A stretch of DNA of 64,000 nt from Catonia carolina. Lineage: Eukaryota; Arthropoda; Insecta; Hemiptera; Achilidae. The notes under the pieces were generated by a model that was not told where the DNA came from, did not search any database, and saw only the letters and a list, made by a program, of their open reading frames with translations. Below are positions 33,475-44,111 of the stretch, piece by piece. Position numbers and translations under genes: made by a program. How positions within the stretch are numbered: the first letter of the stretch is position 1; every line of letters begins with the position of its first letter. Location of the stretch: positions 23,161,506-23,225,505 of the forward strand of contig JAQMRL010000006.1 in NCBI GenBank assembly GCA_035578175.1, written 5' to 3'.

Positions 33475-33867
33475 GCACATAACAGACAGCTTTAGTGTTA
33501 AATTATTTGCACTCAATCTGTTAGTTTCAGAGCTACAAAATATAGTTCCGTTTCTTATCACATGTTCAGCCAATTAAATGACTGAAACATTTAAGAACAG
33601 AAGAGGTAAAAGTGTAAAAGACACTAATCAGAGTTATCTCGCATAAAAATAATGAATTTCATTATACAGCCAGACTCTATGGTGAATGAAGTGAAGGTGT
33701 CATTTGCAGAGTGGAAAATATATGCTTTTCAGGGGGCCTTTAAGGCTGATAATAATACTTTTCAACTCAGTGAGGAAGGCAAGAGTAAATCACCTCACTC
33801 TTCGTTTTACTTAGTAAAACCTCTAGAGGTTCAAACCAGCCTTTCGGCAGATGACCTAGACAACAAC
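33475..33867 (+). repeat. R400 copy
   Basis: Full length in the gene A intron. Flanks AGAATAAAAATAT (33462-33474) and AGAATGGAAATAT (33868-33880), 11 of 13. Confidence 0.85.
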
Positions 33868-33892
33868 AGAATGGAAATATAAAAGAGACTCA

Positions 33893-34180
33893 GTAGTGTG
33901 TTTCAAATAAAAGACTAACTTTGAACCAAAAATAAAACTAATCTTGACTAAATTGTGCAATAATATCCTGAAACATGTAGTAGTTGAAGCTGAAGATGAC
34001 AATTACCATGATGGAGATGATAATGGTGCCGATTATCAGATGACGATGATTAGTAGTTACAGTAGAAAAACAAATTAATTGAGTTAAATGATTAAAAAAA
34101 TTGTAAAGGTAAGACCAATGTTTTAAAACATTTCAATCTGAGAGTATCTTCGCCGTTGTCGAGGAGGTTAACTGTCTTAA
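33893..34180 (+). repeat. Dispersed repeat Y, copy 2
   Basis: Partner of 9946-10275, sharing gatgacgatgattag and ttaaatgattaaaaaaattg followed by taaaggtaag. Confidence 0.6.
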
Positions 34181-35155
34181 TGCAACAAAATGTATTGTAG
34201 TTTTGCATTCTCCTTTGCTCTTCATGGTCATCGACCTGTTCCAAATTCAGCATTTTCTCAAACATCCTCTATTACATCTATGAACAATCGAGTACAGTAA
34301 TCTTACTTAGGAATTCTATGGTTACTCATGCACTTATAAAGTTGCGTCCACTTTTGACGTAAAGATGTATAATTTGCTAAAGGTTTGAAACGTCTAATTC
34401 CGGAAGGATATCATCATTTCTTATTCTATTCGCACGGGAAATGTTCCTCAAGCTTTACAAAAAAGTATTGCTGCCTGACCCTTATTTATTTTACTCGCAT
34501 ATTTATTTTTCAAGAAACAGGGTTGACTTGCATTTTAAAGTATGTACTTCACTGGCGTTGTATTCTATAATTTTCACTGTCTACATTTGCTTTACTCCTG
34601 AAGTTCCTCCTAATAATTGTACCTCACAACGAAAAAATTTCAGTTTTTTTTGGAAATTTATTTAATTATACGTGTATTAACTACAAATAAATTAGAAATA
34701 TTTTTCTTCGTGGCCCTGAGATTTTGAGCGGTAGGTTTCGTTGAATTGCGAAGCGGTAAGTACTGGATTCAATTCTGGCCAGGAATTTTTCACTCATTAC
34801 AACACGCCGATATTATCCTGTAACCACCAAAAATGATATTAAGCAAGCTGTTAATGTCGTTAATAAACTCAAGAAAACTTTTCCCAAAGTGGCTAACGAG
34901 CTCTGTTATAATAAAAGTCGTGCGTCTGCGTTACAAATGGAGTATAGCCCTATCGGTATTACCTACCTTCTATAGTCAAGTTGCTGCTGATGTTCGTGAA
35001 TTTTCTATTTAAATGGGAGAATACAAAATACTTATCATTTTCTGCTGTTTCATTCGCTTTATCTGCCTTCATTTTCAGCTCATTTTGACTGAAAAACTTT
35101 TTTTGTATGCAATAAAAAATTTTAAATAAAAAACGAACAATTATTACAAAGAGAA

Positions 35156-35481
35156 AACATTTTTTTAACTCAATGTGTGTACAGTGAAATCTGTTCAATT
35201 TAGAAAAATAAGCAACCCTATGACCTAATGAGAGGAGAATAATATTATTTATAACGTTTGAATGAGATATAGCCTTGTACAGATTCGAGCCGACTATTCC
35301 TGAGAGAGTATGGTTAATTAAACCCGAACCATCAAAGTACACTGGTGACCGCTATCTAGTATTCAAATCTATATAAAAGTAACTAAATTAATTTGAACCA
35401 CGGAACCTTCATCTCCGAAAGTCAGCTGTTAAACAGCTAGCTCCCGGTGACGACTTTACCACTAGACCAACATGGTGGGTT
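35156..35481 (-). repeat. SINE-4 copy, full length
   Basis: 326 bp reversed. tRNA-like head on minus strand (TTGGTCTAGTGGTAAAGTCG). Flanks AAAGAGAA at 35148-35155 and 35482-35489. Confidence 0.8.
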
Positions 35482-35545
35482 AAAGAGAATAGTTAGGTAT
35501 TTTTATGGTTTCAAATTGATATTTACCATGACTATTTTTTTTAAG

Positions 35546-35838
35546 GTTACGAGCCATTACATTATCCAAGCAGTTTTGAACCAGAGTATGAAGCATTTGT
35601 GGTAGACGTAGAAGGATATCCTCAGCCCTACATATTACTGAAAGCAGTCCATAAAGAAAATAATTCACAAGATTCAGCAGAAAAGGAGAAACCCGATGAA
35701 AATTTATCATATTATGGAGGAGCAACACACTACAATAACAAAAATAAAAAAAGACCGGAGTATTTACAGAGTTTACCCGCTGACAAAAAACAAACTGTTA
35801 ACCCAAATGTTAAATACCATGAAATTATACTGAATTAA
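35546..35838 (+). CDS. Gene A, terminal exon
   Basis: Follows a good acceptor (ctattttttttaag) and completes the split Gly codon G/GT from the 32393-32650 exon. 96 residues, starting YEPLHYPSSFEPEYEAFVVD and ending NPNVKYHEIILN before TAA. The middle is rich in Lys, Glu and Asn (KENNSQDSAEKEKPDENLS), followed by Tyr/Gly (YYGGATHYNN). It looks like a soluble, low-complexity tail. AATAAA lies 22 bases after the stop, so this is very probably the last exon. Function unknown. Confidence 0.7.
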
Positions 35839-35859
35839 CAAAATTATATTGTGTTCCAA

Positions 35860-35865
35860 AATAAA
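35860..35865 (+). terminator. Poly(A) signal of gene A
   Basis: AATAAA 22 nt after the stop codon, in an otherwise suitable 3' UTR. Confidence 0.65.
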
Positions 35866-36461
35866 GATTCATTATCTTACAATACCATATATTTTACAAT
35901 TTCACATTTATTTTACAATAATCATATATTTTTGCATTTAAATTAAAATTCATTGAAAAAGACACAAATTTCTGAAATTTAGGTAAGCTATAAATGTATT
36001 TTATTAATTTTATTTCAAATTTCCAAAAGTATACAATACAAATACGCATATACTACCAGAAAATTCAATATACTTCGTACATTACAATCAAATACCATGA
36101 AAGAAAGAAGAAAAAACAAAGATTGATACCCAGTTGAATATTTTTGAGTGTATAGGTTATTTTAACATTTATTTTTTATTTTTTTATTATGTAGACAGCA
36201 AATTACAATCAGTTCTTACTTAAAAAAAACAACAATAAGTAATACAGGTAACGCAGAAAAACACAAAACATTGCATTCATTAATAATAAATGATACAGAT
36301 CAAATTAAAATAAAATAAATTTAGAAAGAATTTTAAATAAAATAAAATTTTTGTAATAAAGTTCAAAGGTTAATTATTATTAAATTTGCTGCTTAAGTCA
36401 AACCAATCGTATATAATAAGTCTTGTAAAAGTACAGTGTACGTTGTCCAGTAAGTTAAAAC
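35866..36461. other. AT-rich sequence, nothing recognised
   Basis: No supported feature. Confidence 0.4.
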
Positions 36462-36475
36462 AATAATTATAAAAA

Positions 36476-36654
36476 TTACCGCCTCCGTGGCGTAGTGGCT
36501 AGCGCGCTAGTCAATAAAGCGAAAGATCCCGGGTTTGATTTACGGCTAGGGTCTGGAAATTTTAACACATAAAAATCTACCGTCACAGTACCAAAACCCA
36601 CGGTAGTCGCTAATGACCAAGCTGTCGATGCAATTTTAAATAAACCAAAATATG
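36476..36654 (+). repeat. SINE-3 tRNA-derived SINE
   Basis: Head GCCTCCGTGGCGTAGTGGCT with A box and a weaker B box (GGGTTTGATTT). Body (ccaaaacccacggtagtcgc, taatgacc) shared with 55408-55579. Approximate TSD AATAATTATAAAA / AATAATTAAAAAA. Confidence 0.8.
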
Positions 36655-36667
36655 AATAATTAAAAAA

Positions 36668-37471
36668 TAGGCCAAATAGACTAATTCTGTTTATTTACAT
36701 GGTGCTTAATGTTAATTAAGCTATTTTTAAAAGTAGTTTGGTAAATGATTGGAAGAAACTTTGCATATTAGTTGGTTTTGAAGAGCAAAAGGCTGTAATG
36801 GAAGTTCCGATAAAGGTAAATGAAAACGTCCATTAACAAAGAAATTTTTAGGTCGTTATAATAGAGTAGCGTTAGAAACGTAAGAGGGTGAGTTGACTTA
36901 TATTCGTAATGTTTCAGATTGAAATTTCTGAATCAGAGCTATCATTGGCGGTTTAGCACACCTTTACAATTGACCGGCTTACATTAAAATTAACCTAAGA
37001 AAGGACTTGTATATCGTTAGTTTCTTCCCAATTCAAATTTAAAAAAACGTCGAGATTTCGTACAGCAGTTTAAGTCTATTGTTTAAGGTGTGTCTTTTAA
37101 CTGAAACATGTCTTTTAACATATTTACATTTTTTAAATATTTGTTAGCTTACATAATTCAATAAATGTATTTCAATACATAGAAGGTTACAGGCAAACAA
37201 ACAGTAATAATTCATTTAATAAGTAATAATTATTATTAACCAATTAGCTTTACGGTTAAAAATATACGCCAAGAATTTGTGTAGGAAAAAGGCGTAGTGT
37301 CTACATAATTAAATTAGTGATTTTTTTTATAATATTACAGTGACTTAATACATTATAAAGATGAAATCATTATTTGATCAAATAGTTTGTCATACGGTGT
37401 AACTACCTTTATTGTACAGAGATGTAGAAAAAATATACCACTAAAATTATGGTAGATTATTTTAATAATAT
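36668..37471. other. AT-rich sequence, nothing recognised
   Basis: No supported feature. Confidence 0.4.
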
Positions 37472-37482
37472 AGCCGGGTAAT

Positions 37483-37876
37483 TGCCCATAATGGGCAAGC
37501 GGAGTGTTAAATTAATGCACTCGATCTGTTGGTTCCAGGGATACAAAAAATAGTTCTGTTTCTTGTCACATAGTCAGCCAATTATTATGACTGAACTATT
37601 TAAGAACAGAAGAAGTAGAAGTGTAAGACACTAGTCAGAATCATCTCTTCTGAGCATAATGAATTTCACTATACAACCAGACCCTGTGGTGAATGAAGTG
37701 AAGGTGTAATTTTCAGGCTGAAGAGTGGATGGTTTTCGGTGGGTCTGGTATACTGATAAGCATACTCTTTCAACTCAGTGAGGAAGGCATTAGTAAATCA
37801 CCTCACTCCTCGTTTTTACTTAGTAAAACCTTTAGAGGTTCAAACCAGCCTTCCGGCTGTTGACCTAAACTACAAC
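37483..37876 (+). repeat. R400 copy, perfect 11-bp TSD
   Basis: 394 bp from tgcccataatgggcaagcgg to ctaaactacaac. TSD AGCCGGGTAAT at 37472-37482 and 37877-37887. Confidence 0.95.
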
Positions 37877-38264
37877 AGCCGGGTAATATATATATTTTTT
37901 AACTTGAAGTTACTTGTAGTTGCTACGTCATAAGCGACTGCATCTTGTTAAGGAACGATTTGTTCGAACAAAACCCTGGCCGGCAATTGAATCCAGGACC
38001 TTCCACTTTACAGAACCCGAATCACTGGGCTACATACGGTGGTATAGTAATAATTAAATGAGTTTTATGATTGTTTATTTACATTAACAATTATGTACTT
38101 TCTAGAAGACTTATTAAAATGTCAATACCAAGGAGTTTTGAAAAAGAGTAACAAAATTTTATTAAGTTAAAACACTGTTTTCAATTTATTGTAACACCCG
38201 TGAAATTAAAAACTCAAAGTCAAATCAAATCTGTACAGTTAAAAAATTGAACATCTCTACAGTC

Positions 38265-38656
38265 TTGTTGATTAGGTCAACAGCCGAAAGGCTGGTTTGA
38301 ACCTCAAGAGGTTTTACTAAGTAAAAACAAGGAGTGAGGTGGTTTACTACTGCCTTCCTCACAGAAGTGAAAGATTATGCTTATCAGTATACCAGGCCTT
38401 CCGAAAAGCGCCCACTTTCCACCCTGCAAATGACACCTTCACTTGATTCACCACAGGGTCTGGCTGTATAGTGAAATTCATTGCTCTCAGAGGAAACAAC
38501 TCTGACTCGTGTCTTTTACACCTCTAACTCTTCTGTTTTAAAAAGTTCAGTTATATAATTGGCTGACTATGTAATAAGAAACAAAACTATTTTACATAGC
38601 CCTGAAACCAACAGATCGAGTGAAATTAATTTAACACTCAACCTTCCCATTATGGC
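38265..38656 (-). repeat. R400 copy
   Basis: Full length. Flanks CATCTCTACAGTC (38252-38264) and CATCTACAGTC (38657-38667) differ by a CT deletion. Confidence 0.85.
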
Positions 38657-38667
38657 CATCTACAGTC

Positions 38668-39394
38668 TCATTCACTATAAATCTCCCCTTCCAATCACTC
38701 AAAACCAAACTCTTACAAGTAACTTTTTCTTGTTTGGACCTACGGATCTGCTAAAAATCGAACATATAAAGTATTCAGACATTCCAGAACAAAACCTTAT
38801 GTGTCATTACAGGCTGTCCAACATACGTTATAAACAAAATATTACACAGATGATAACTTAATATCGAAATAGTAAAAGGAGTAGTAAAGAAACTATACAG
38901 ATGTTTTATGGTAAATTACACTATTATACAAATCGACAAATTCAATCACTGTCAACTCCTTACTTACCACATAACCCACCTAGAACACCGAACAGGCAAT
39001 GAAATAGAGACCTTTTGAGAACCGTCTTGAGGGGCTGCCATTGAGTGACTTCCTCACACAAGCGACAAGATAATTAAAAAAAATTATTGACATTATAACT
39101 GCTGGTTATGTTAAAATGTTACAAAGATGTAATTTCTTTTTCTCAAATAAAAGCAACCAAAATTTGTTAATATTTTGAAAAATTATTAAGTTTAATGGAT
39201 GAAGAATATTTTGTGTTACTTAAAAATCTCGTTTTGAAGATTCATCCGATAGATATTTTAACCGTTACCATCTAATGGTTTATTGCCAAAACATCTTGTG
39301 ATTTAATAATTTCGTCCAATATGAAGAAACAAATTTTATATAACATTATTATCTTTCATTGATGAAAATAGTCATCTATCATTTTGTTTTATCC
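38668..39394. other. AT-rich sequence, nothing recognised
   Basis: No supported feature. Confidence 0.4.
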
Positions 39395-40345
39395 GTCCGT
39401 CGGTCACACTCAGATGTCAGAAACTACAAGAGAAAGCTGCACACGGATTTCGGATTCGTCATCTACATATATGAAGTTAAATGGATTAAATTGGGTTTAA
39501 AGTTCCAGTTTTGACCGCAAGTAGGCCAAAACCGGAAGTCAAGAAATCAAAGTCGGAATGGGAAACAAAAACTAGTTTTACTCGATTCCTCTATAGGAGG
39601 AGGTACAGAAATCATTGGGTTTGAAGTTCCGGTTTTGACAAGAAGTGGCCCAAAACCTGAAGTCAAGAAACCAATATAAGAAAATACAAGAGATAGCTGC
39701 AAACGGTTATAGGATTTGTAATCTTCATAAAAAGTTAGTGGGCCTACATTTCGTTTGAAGTTCGAGTTTTACCGGAAGTGAGCCAAAACCGAAAATCAAG
39801 AAATCAAAGTCGGGATTGGAAACAAAAAAATTTTTACTCAATTCCTCTATAAGAGGAGATACAGAAATGGGTTTGAAGTTCCGGTTTTGACCGGAAGTAG
39901 TTCAAAACCGGAAGTCAAGAAACCAATATAATTTTTGTTTGTTTTTACGTCTGCCTGTTTTACAATTGCTGCTAATGCAGACGGTGAGAATGATACATGA
40001 AAATGAGTGATCAAAAAATGCCAGACCTGACCATGAATCGAACTCGGGACCTCGGCATAGAAGCCAGTTGTGCTAACCACTACGCCAACGGGCCGGCCGA
40101 AAAACCAATATAAGGTATACAAGAGATTGCAGAAAACGGTTTTCGGTTCCGTAAACTACATAAACAGTTGGTTGGCCTAATTTGGGTTTGAAGTTCCAGT
40201 TTTGTCCGGAAATGGGTCGAAACCGGAAATCAAGAAATCGAAGTCGAAATTTGGAAACAAAAATAGTGTCACTTCGATTCCTCTTTATGAGTAGATACAC
40301 TAATGATTTTTGCCATAAGTCAAAGGTAAGCCTTTTTAAAAATTG
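39395..40345 (+). repeat. Repeat Z: internal tandem array of about 250-bp units
   Basis: Three diverged units, each running tacaagaga...gcaaacgg, cggaagt..ccaaaacc, then aagtcaagaaaccaatataa. Units begin near 39430, 39684 and 40115. Preceded by tccgtccgtcggtcacactc and ended by the block shared with 13690 and 28890. The second unit is split by a SINE-2. Class unknown. Confidence 0.75.
39932..40101 (-). repeat. SINE-2 inside repeat Z, perfect TSD
   Basis: Reversed copy with perfect 12-bp TSD AAACCAATATAA (39920-39931 and 40102-40113). Confidence 0.9.
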
Positions 40346-41312
40346 CCACCATTAATTGAGACGCGTAGTTTCTTAAAAGAAATGTTTTAATATTTAATTT
40401 GTGTAAAAAAATTTGTTTAATCTAAATGAATTTGTAATTAGTAAAATTTTGGATTTCAATTTTTAATGTTTTCGTTGTTACACGAAAAAATACATTTTTT
40501 ACATAATCAATGAAACATAATTTTTGTCTCACCCTATAAAATTTATTTTAGTAACTTGCAGTACATTTTTTATTATTATTCCATGGGAATTGATTCTTAC
40601 AAATGTTATACTATGTACTATTAATATAAATACATTGTTGGGATGTTAAAGAAAAAAAAATAACGGAATAATAATTATTCCGCTTAACTTAGTCGTTAAG
40701 TGGGCGATCTGTCAAACAGATATGAAAAGGTGTTAGCATTCACACCTTTCATATATTTTTCTAACAAACGTTAATTTTAGTATTTGATTGTATAACAATA
40801 AATATCATCCTCTTCATTATTAACAATTCGATTGCATAACATGAATGTTACAATGACAATCATTGTGCTATTCAAATTTTATTAACAAGAATGCAACTTT
40901 ACTTTTAATAAATACATTACGTATTGAATAAATTCAATACATTGATATGTCAGATTTCAATGATTCGAGTCCATTTAATATAAAATAATTAATTGAATGA
41001 AAGGTGAATAAGGTCACGGATACCAAGGTACAAGTCAGTTATTCTTTTATCGAAAAATTACCAGAAAATTTATTTAAATACCAATTGATAAAAAATAAAC
41101 AACTAGTTTTTCTTGTTTCCAAATTTTTATTCACAAGTACAAATAAATATTAGTATAAGTATCTTAAATTTAAATTGAAAATTTAAAAAAAAAAATTAGC
41201 GAATGTTTATAAAATTCATTTTACAGTACCTTAAAAGTACAATTTAAATTTTAATAATTTTTTATCATAATTACACTAAGTATAAATTCTAATTTTGGAA
41301 TAAATAGCAACA
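40346..41312. other. AT-rich sequence, nothing recognised
   Basis: No supported feature. Confidence 0.4.
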
Positions 41313-41513
41313 TACGAGGGGGTGACCCAAAAATAACCTGACTGAGAGTGTACTGTCATTTGCAGAAATAGTTGAGAGTACTCCCGTTAGATGGGGCTAG
41401 TAGAGACCTTCAACAAACAATTGCCTCGACGGCTTCATTTGTAGGTTAACGTTTGACCGTAGTGTTATGTTTCTCCTACTGTTGTTGTCATGTTCCGCCT
41501 ACGACATCATTAA

Positions 41514-42248
41514 GGGGAGATTGCACGATGGTTTTAACTAAAAATTTCAATTTTGGTTTTTATGTTTTTCAATAGTTTAGGCCTAGATCTACCAGAAAAA
41601 CATTAAATTGCGTCAAAAAAATATTTATTTTATGAAAAAATTAAGTTTTTTCAGGTTTACACAGAAAACTTATCATCTTACGAAGAACGAATATTTTTTC
41701 ATAATTTTATACTGCTCATTTTAGTCCAATCTGAATTTTAGTTTTTAAAATATCTGCACCACGATTTTTAATACTCACAGCTGTTAGTTCAGCTTTCTAA
41801 ACAACTGTTGATGGGAAATTTACTTGTTTGTGTAATACATATTGTTTTTGGTTTGTGCCTTCTTGTTTCTTACCTTTACTGGTAAATTTAGATTTTTAAC
41901 ACTAAGATACATTTTTCTCAGAAACTAATATATCTACCAGGCTGAAATTTTTATAATTATCTTGTATAGCCACATAGGCCTATATCGACATTTTTATTAC
42001 TTACTCAGTTGCTCCAAAAAATAGTAATACGCAAAACACGTGGAAAACAATTTGTAAAGTTTTGTTATTCATATTTAAAAAAAAATTGTATGGTTCAAAG
42101 ATTAGATTGCAAACATGTCAGTAGCTCGAGAACAAACCCGACACCAATAGTGGAAAAAATTCATTTCCCAATCTTTTACCAAACCTATGAAAAATGTACC
42201 TAAAAATAGCAAATTTAACATTGGCGGAATATAAAGTACAGTCTCCCC
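41514..42248 (-). mobile_element. TTAA-flanked non-autonomous element, copy 2
   Basis: 735 bp inserted in the mariner-type element, with perfect TTAA on both sides (41510-41513, 42249-42252). Ends GGGGAGATTGCAC and, reversed, GGGGAGACTGTACTTTAT. Inverted relative to copy 1 at 10522. Confidence 0.85.
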
Positions 42249-42252
42249 TTAA

Positions 42253-42840
42253 GGGCCAAGTCAATCTTCCACTGCTTGGTTTCTGGGTCGTATCCATATC
42301 ACCAACTCTCATTATCTGTAATGCTTTGATCAAAAACTTTAGATCCCTTTCAATCTCGTTTTTCAAGTCCTGACTCAAATTCAATCGAATATTTTGTTTG
42401 AACCTGTCTGACAAGCTGAAGAACAAATTTAGCGGCAACACGTTTCATTTACAAATCCTCAGTCAAAATCCGCTGGCACGAGCACCAACTTACGCCTTTC
42501 TCTTCAGAAATTTCATTGATCGTAAAATAACGATCCTCGTTTATTTTTTTAAGTAGATTTTTTTTCAAGTATTCATCGTTTCGAGGTGTAGAAGGACGCT
42601 CAGAACAAACATGACCTTCAACACTCATCTCTCGACGTTCAAAGCGTCCAAACCACTCAAATACTTCTGTGCGGCCCATAGAATTCTCCTTGAAAGCCTG
42701 TTGAAGCATTTGGTAAGCTTCAGAGGTCAATTTTTCAAGCAGAAAACAAAATTTCAAACACACTCTTTGTTCTTTTAAATCTGTCTTAACGACGTCGCAG
42801 ACGAAACACGATAACAGTAAGAGAAACACACTATTACCAA
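42253..42840 (-). pseudogene. mariner-type transposase N-terminal remnant
   Basis: Minus strand reads KEQRVCLKFCFLLEKLTSEA, FEWFGRFERREMSVEGHVCS, ERPSTPRNDE and GVSWCSCQRILTEDL. These are the paired helix-turn-helix DNA-binding domain and linker of mariner transposases. After a frameshift follow LSQDLKNEIERD and MDTTQKPSSG (family knowledge: the region around the first catalytic Asp, GDETW, which here is degraded to VGDMDT). The rest of the catalytic domain is deleted. Confidence 0.8.
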
Positions 42841-43019
42841 ACGTTAACCTGCAAACTGACGCCGTTTGGGCAGTAATTTGTTGAAGATCTCTACTAGCTC
42901 CATCTAGCGGGAGAACTCCCTACTACATCTACGAATGGCAGTACACTCTCAGTCCGTTTTCTTTTGCCCCCCCCCCCCACGTATTCTATTCATTGAATCT
43001 AACGTGCGGCTTATTCATG

Positions 43020-43220
43020 GTGTTGTATTTAACTTTATAGCATACGTCGATGACATCGTAGTATTGAAAGAATTTAAGGAAATATTACAAAAAGTGGGTG
43101 TTTACACAAAACAAAATATTCACTGATTATAACTTAATGATATCTGTTCAAAAGACTGAAGTAAAGGCTTTTACCAATTTATTATCAGCAATAAAACTGG
43201 GATATTTATATTTACTTTTC
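43020..43220 (+). pseudogene. Possible degraded LINE RT fragment
   Basis: Reads AYVDDIVVL, like the RT catalytic YxDD block, then after a stop NLMISVQKTEVKAFTN, resembling the KTKIMAF segment of LINE-X. Short and broken. Confidence 0.4.
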
Positions 43221-43658
43221 AGCAACTTTTAACATTTTCAAATATTTAAGATATCAGTAGAAAACCTGAAATTCTCTGTTAGAAACCAATACGCTAAAAC
43301 TGTTAAATCATAATCCCACATAAAATTACAGATTATTAAACATAATCTTTTATGAAACTCCAACCGGGATCTCAAAGCTGATTTGGTAAGGTATTTGCAT
43401 ATGCATTTTGGGATTTAAAAAAGGATTTTGGCTAGTACTGTACGACTTCAATTGAGAACTCATGGCAGTCAATGAGTTAAACAAATAATTGAAGTAAGTT
43501 TTTTTAAAGTAGGTAAATTAATCTTGTAATTAGGTTACATGTAACACACTAGGCTAAAAGATTGGTTTTTTAGTTTCTGATGTAGAACGTTTTAAGTTGT
43601 TAACCTCGTTTGAATGTTACCCTATTTATAAATAAATTAAAAGACAACTGCGTCCAAA

Positions 43659-43664
43659 TTTATT
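43659..43664 (-). terminator. Poly(A) signal of gene B
   Basis: Minus-strand AATAAA about 70 nt after the gene B stop codon. Confidence 0.5.
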
Positions 43665-43733
43665 GGCTCTAATGAATGTCGCCATTTTAAATTTAAGTAT
43701 ATTAATTATTATAATTAAAAAATAAAATTGTTA

Positions 43734-44111
43734 TTAATAGTAATGATTTGATAATAAATTACGGCGATAATTTAGATTTCTAGGAGATGGTAAAGGATTT
43801 CCATTTACAAAAGGAGCTGGTGGTGCTAATAGTGCTCCATCAGGTGGTACGAAGCCATTATTGGCAAGTGGTGGAGGTGGTGCAGCACCTGCTGGATCAC
43901 CTTCTGGTGTTAACGGTGAGGATGGAAAAGCCGGAACGAAAACATAATAATCAAGTATACTTTCTCCCTTTTGTGATGGTAATCCCGGAGGAGGACCGTA
44001 TTCAGGGGCAGGTGTATATGTCTCTTCAACTTTCACTGGTTGTTCATTTTGCGTCAATATCGATCCGTCAATTCCTGATCCTGGTGTAGGTCCTGTTCCT
44101 AAAATAATTGG
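43734..44111 (-). CDS. Gene B, exon 4: Pro-rich secreted protein
   Basis: Last exon (125 residues plus TAA) of an unrecognised host gene, after the acceptor tttcttttcttctag. It starts PIILGTGPTPGSGID, continues with VEETYTPAPEYGPPPGLP, ILDYYVFVPAFPSSPLTPEG and AAPPPPLANNGFVPPDG, and ends LNYRRNLLSNHYY. Four exons, all phase 0, join to 233 codons: an N-terminal signal peptide, a short polar region, then a Pro/Gly/Ala-rich tail. No enzyme motif, no Cys. The low-complexity Pro-rich make-up fits a structural or extracellular matrix, salivary or cuticle-type protein, but that is a guess. Strong splice sites and matching phases support the model. Confidence 0.75.
   Translation of the reverse strand, partial: PIILGTGPTPGSGIDGSILTQNEQPVKVEETYTPAPEYGPPPGLPSQKGESILDYYVFVPAFPSSPLTPEGDPAGAAPPPPLANNGFVPPDGALLAPPAPFVNGNPLPSPRNLNYRRNLLSNHYY

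Larger units (their letters stand above)
32651..35545 (+). other. Gene A intron
   Basis: 2895 bp, GTAAGT donor to TTTTTTTTAAG acceptor. It holds a LINE-X tail, SINE-2, R400, repeat Y and SINE-4; 34182-35155 is otherwise AT-rich. Confidence 0.6.
41315..42981 (-). mobile_element. mariner-type element with long inverted ends
   Basis: Flanked by TA (41313-41314, 42982-42983). The ends pair over about 130 bp: shared CTGAGAGTGTACTG, GCTAGTAGAGA and TTCAACAAA. Left end CGAGGGGGTGACCCAAAAAT; right end CGTGGGGGG with a 13-base G/C run. Without the nested insertion it is about 930 bp and carries only part of a transposase. Confidence 0.8.

Noticed and set aside
33652..33882. 76-codon frame in gene A intron
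   Set aside because: R400 copy read in one frame; the sequence is repeat, not exon.
39430..40345. CRISPR-like spaced repeats
   Set aside because: Units are long, diverged and contiguous, in a eukaryotic genome; they are tandem repeats, not an array with spacers.
43020..43126. Retroviral-type YxDD polymerase
   Set aside because: The short AYVDDIVVL match is followed by LINE-like KTEVKAF; no protease, integrase or LTR nearby, so a LINE remnant is likelier.
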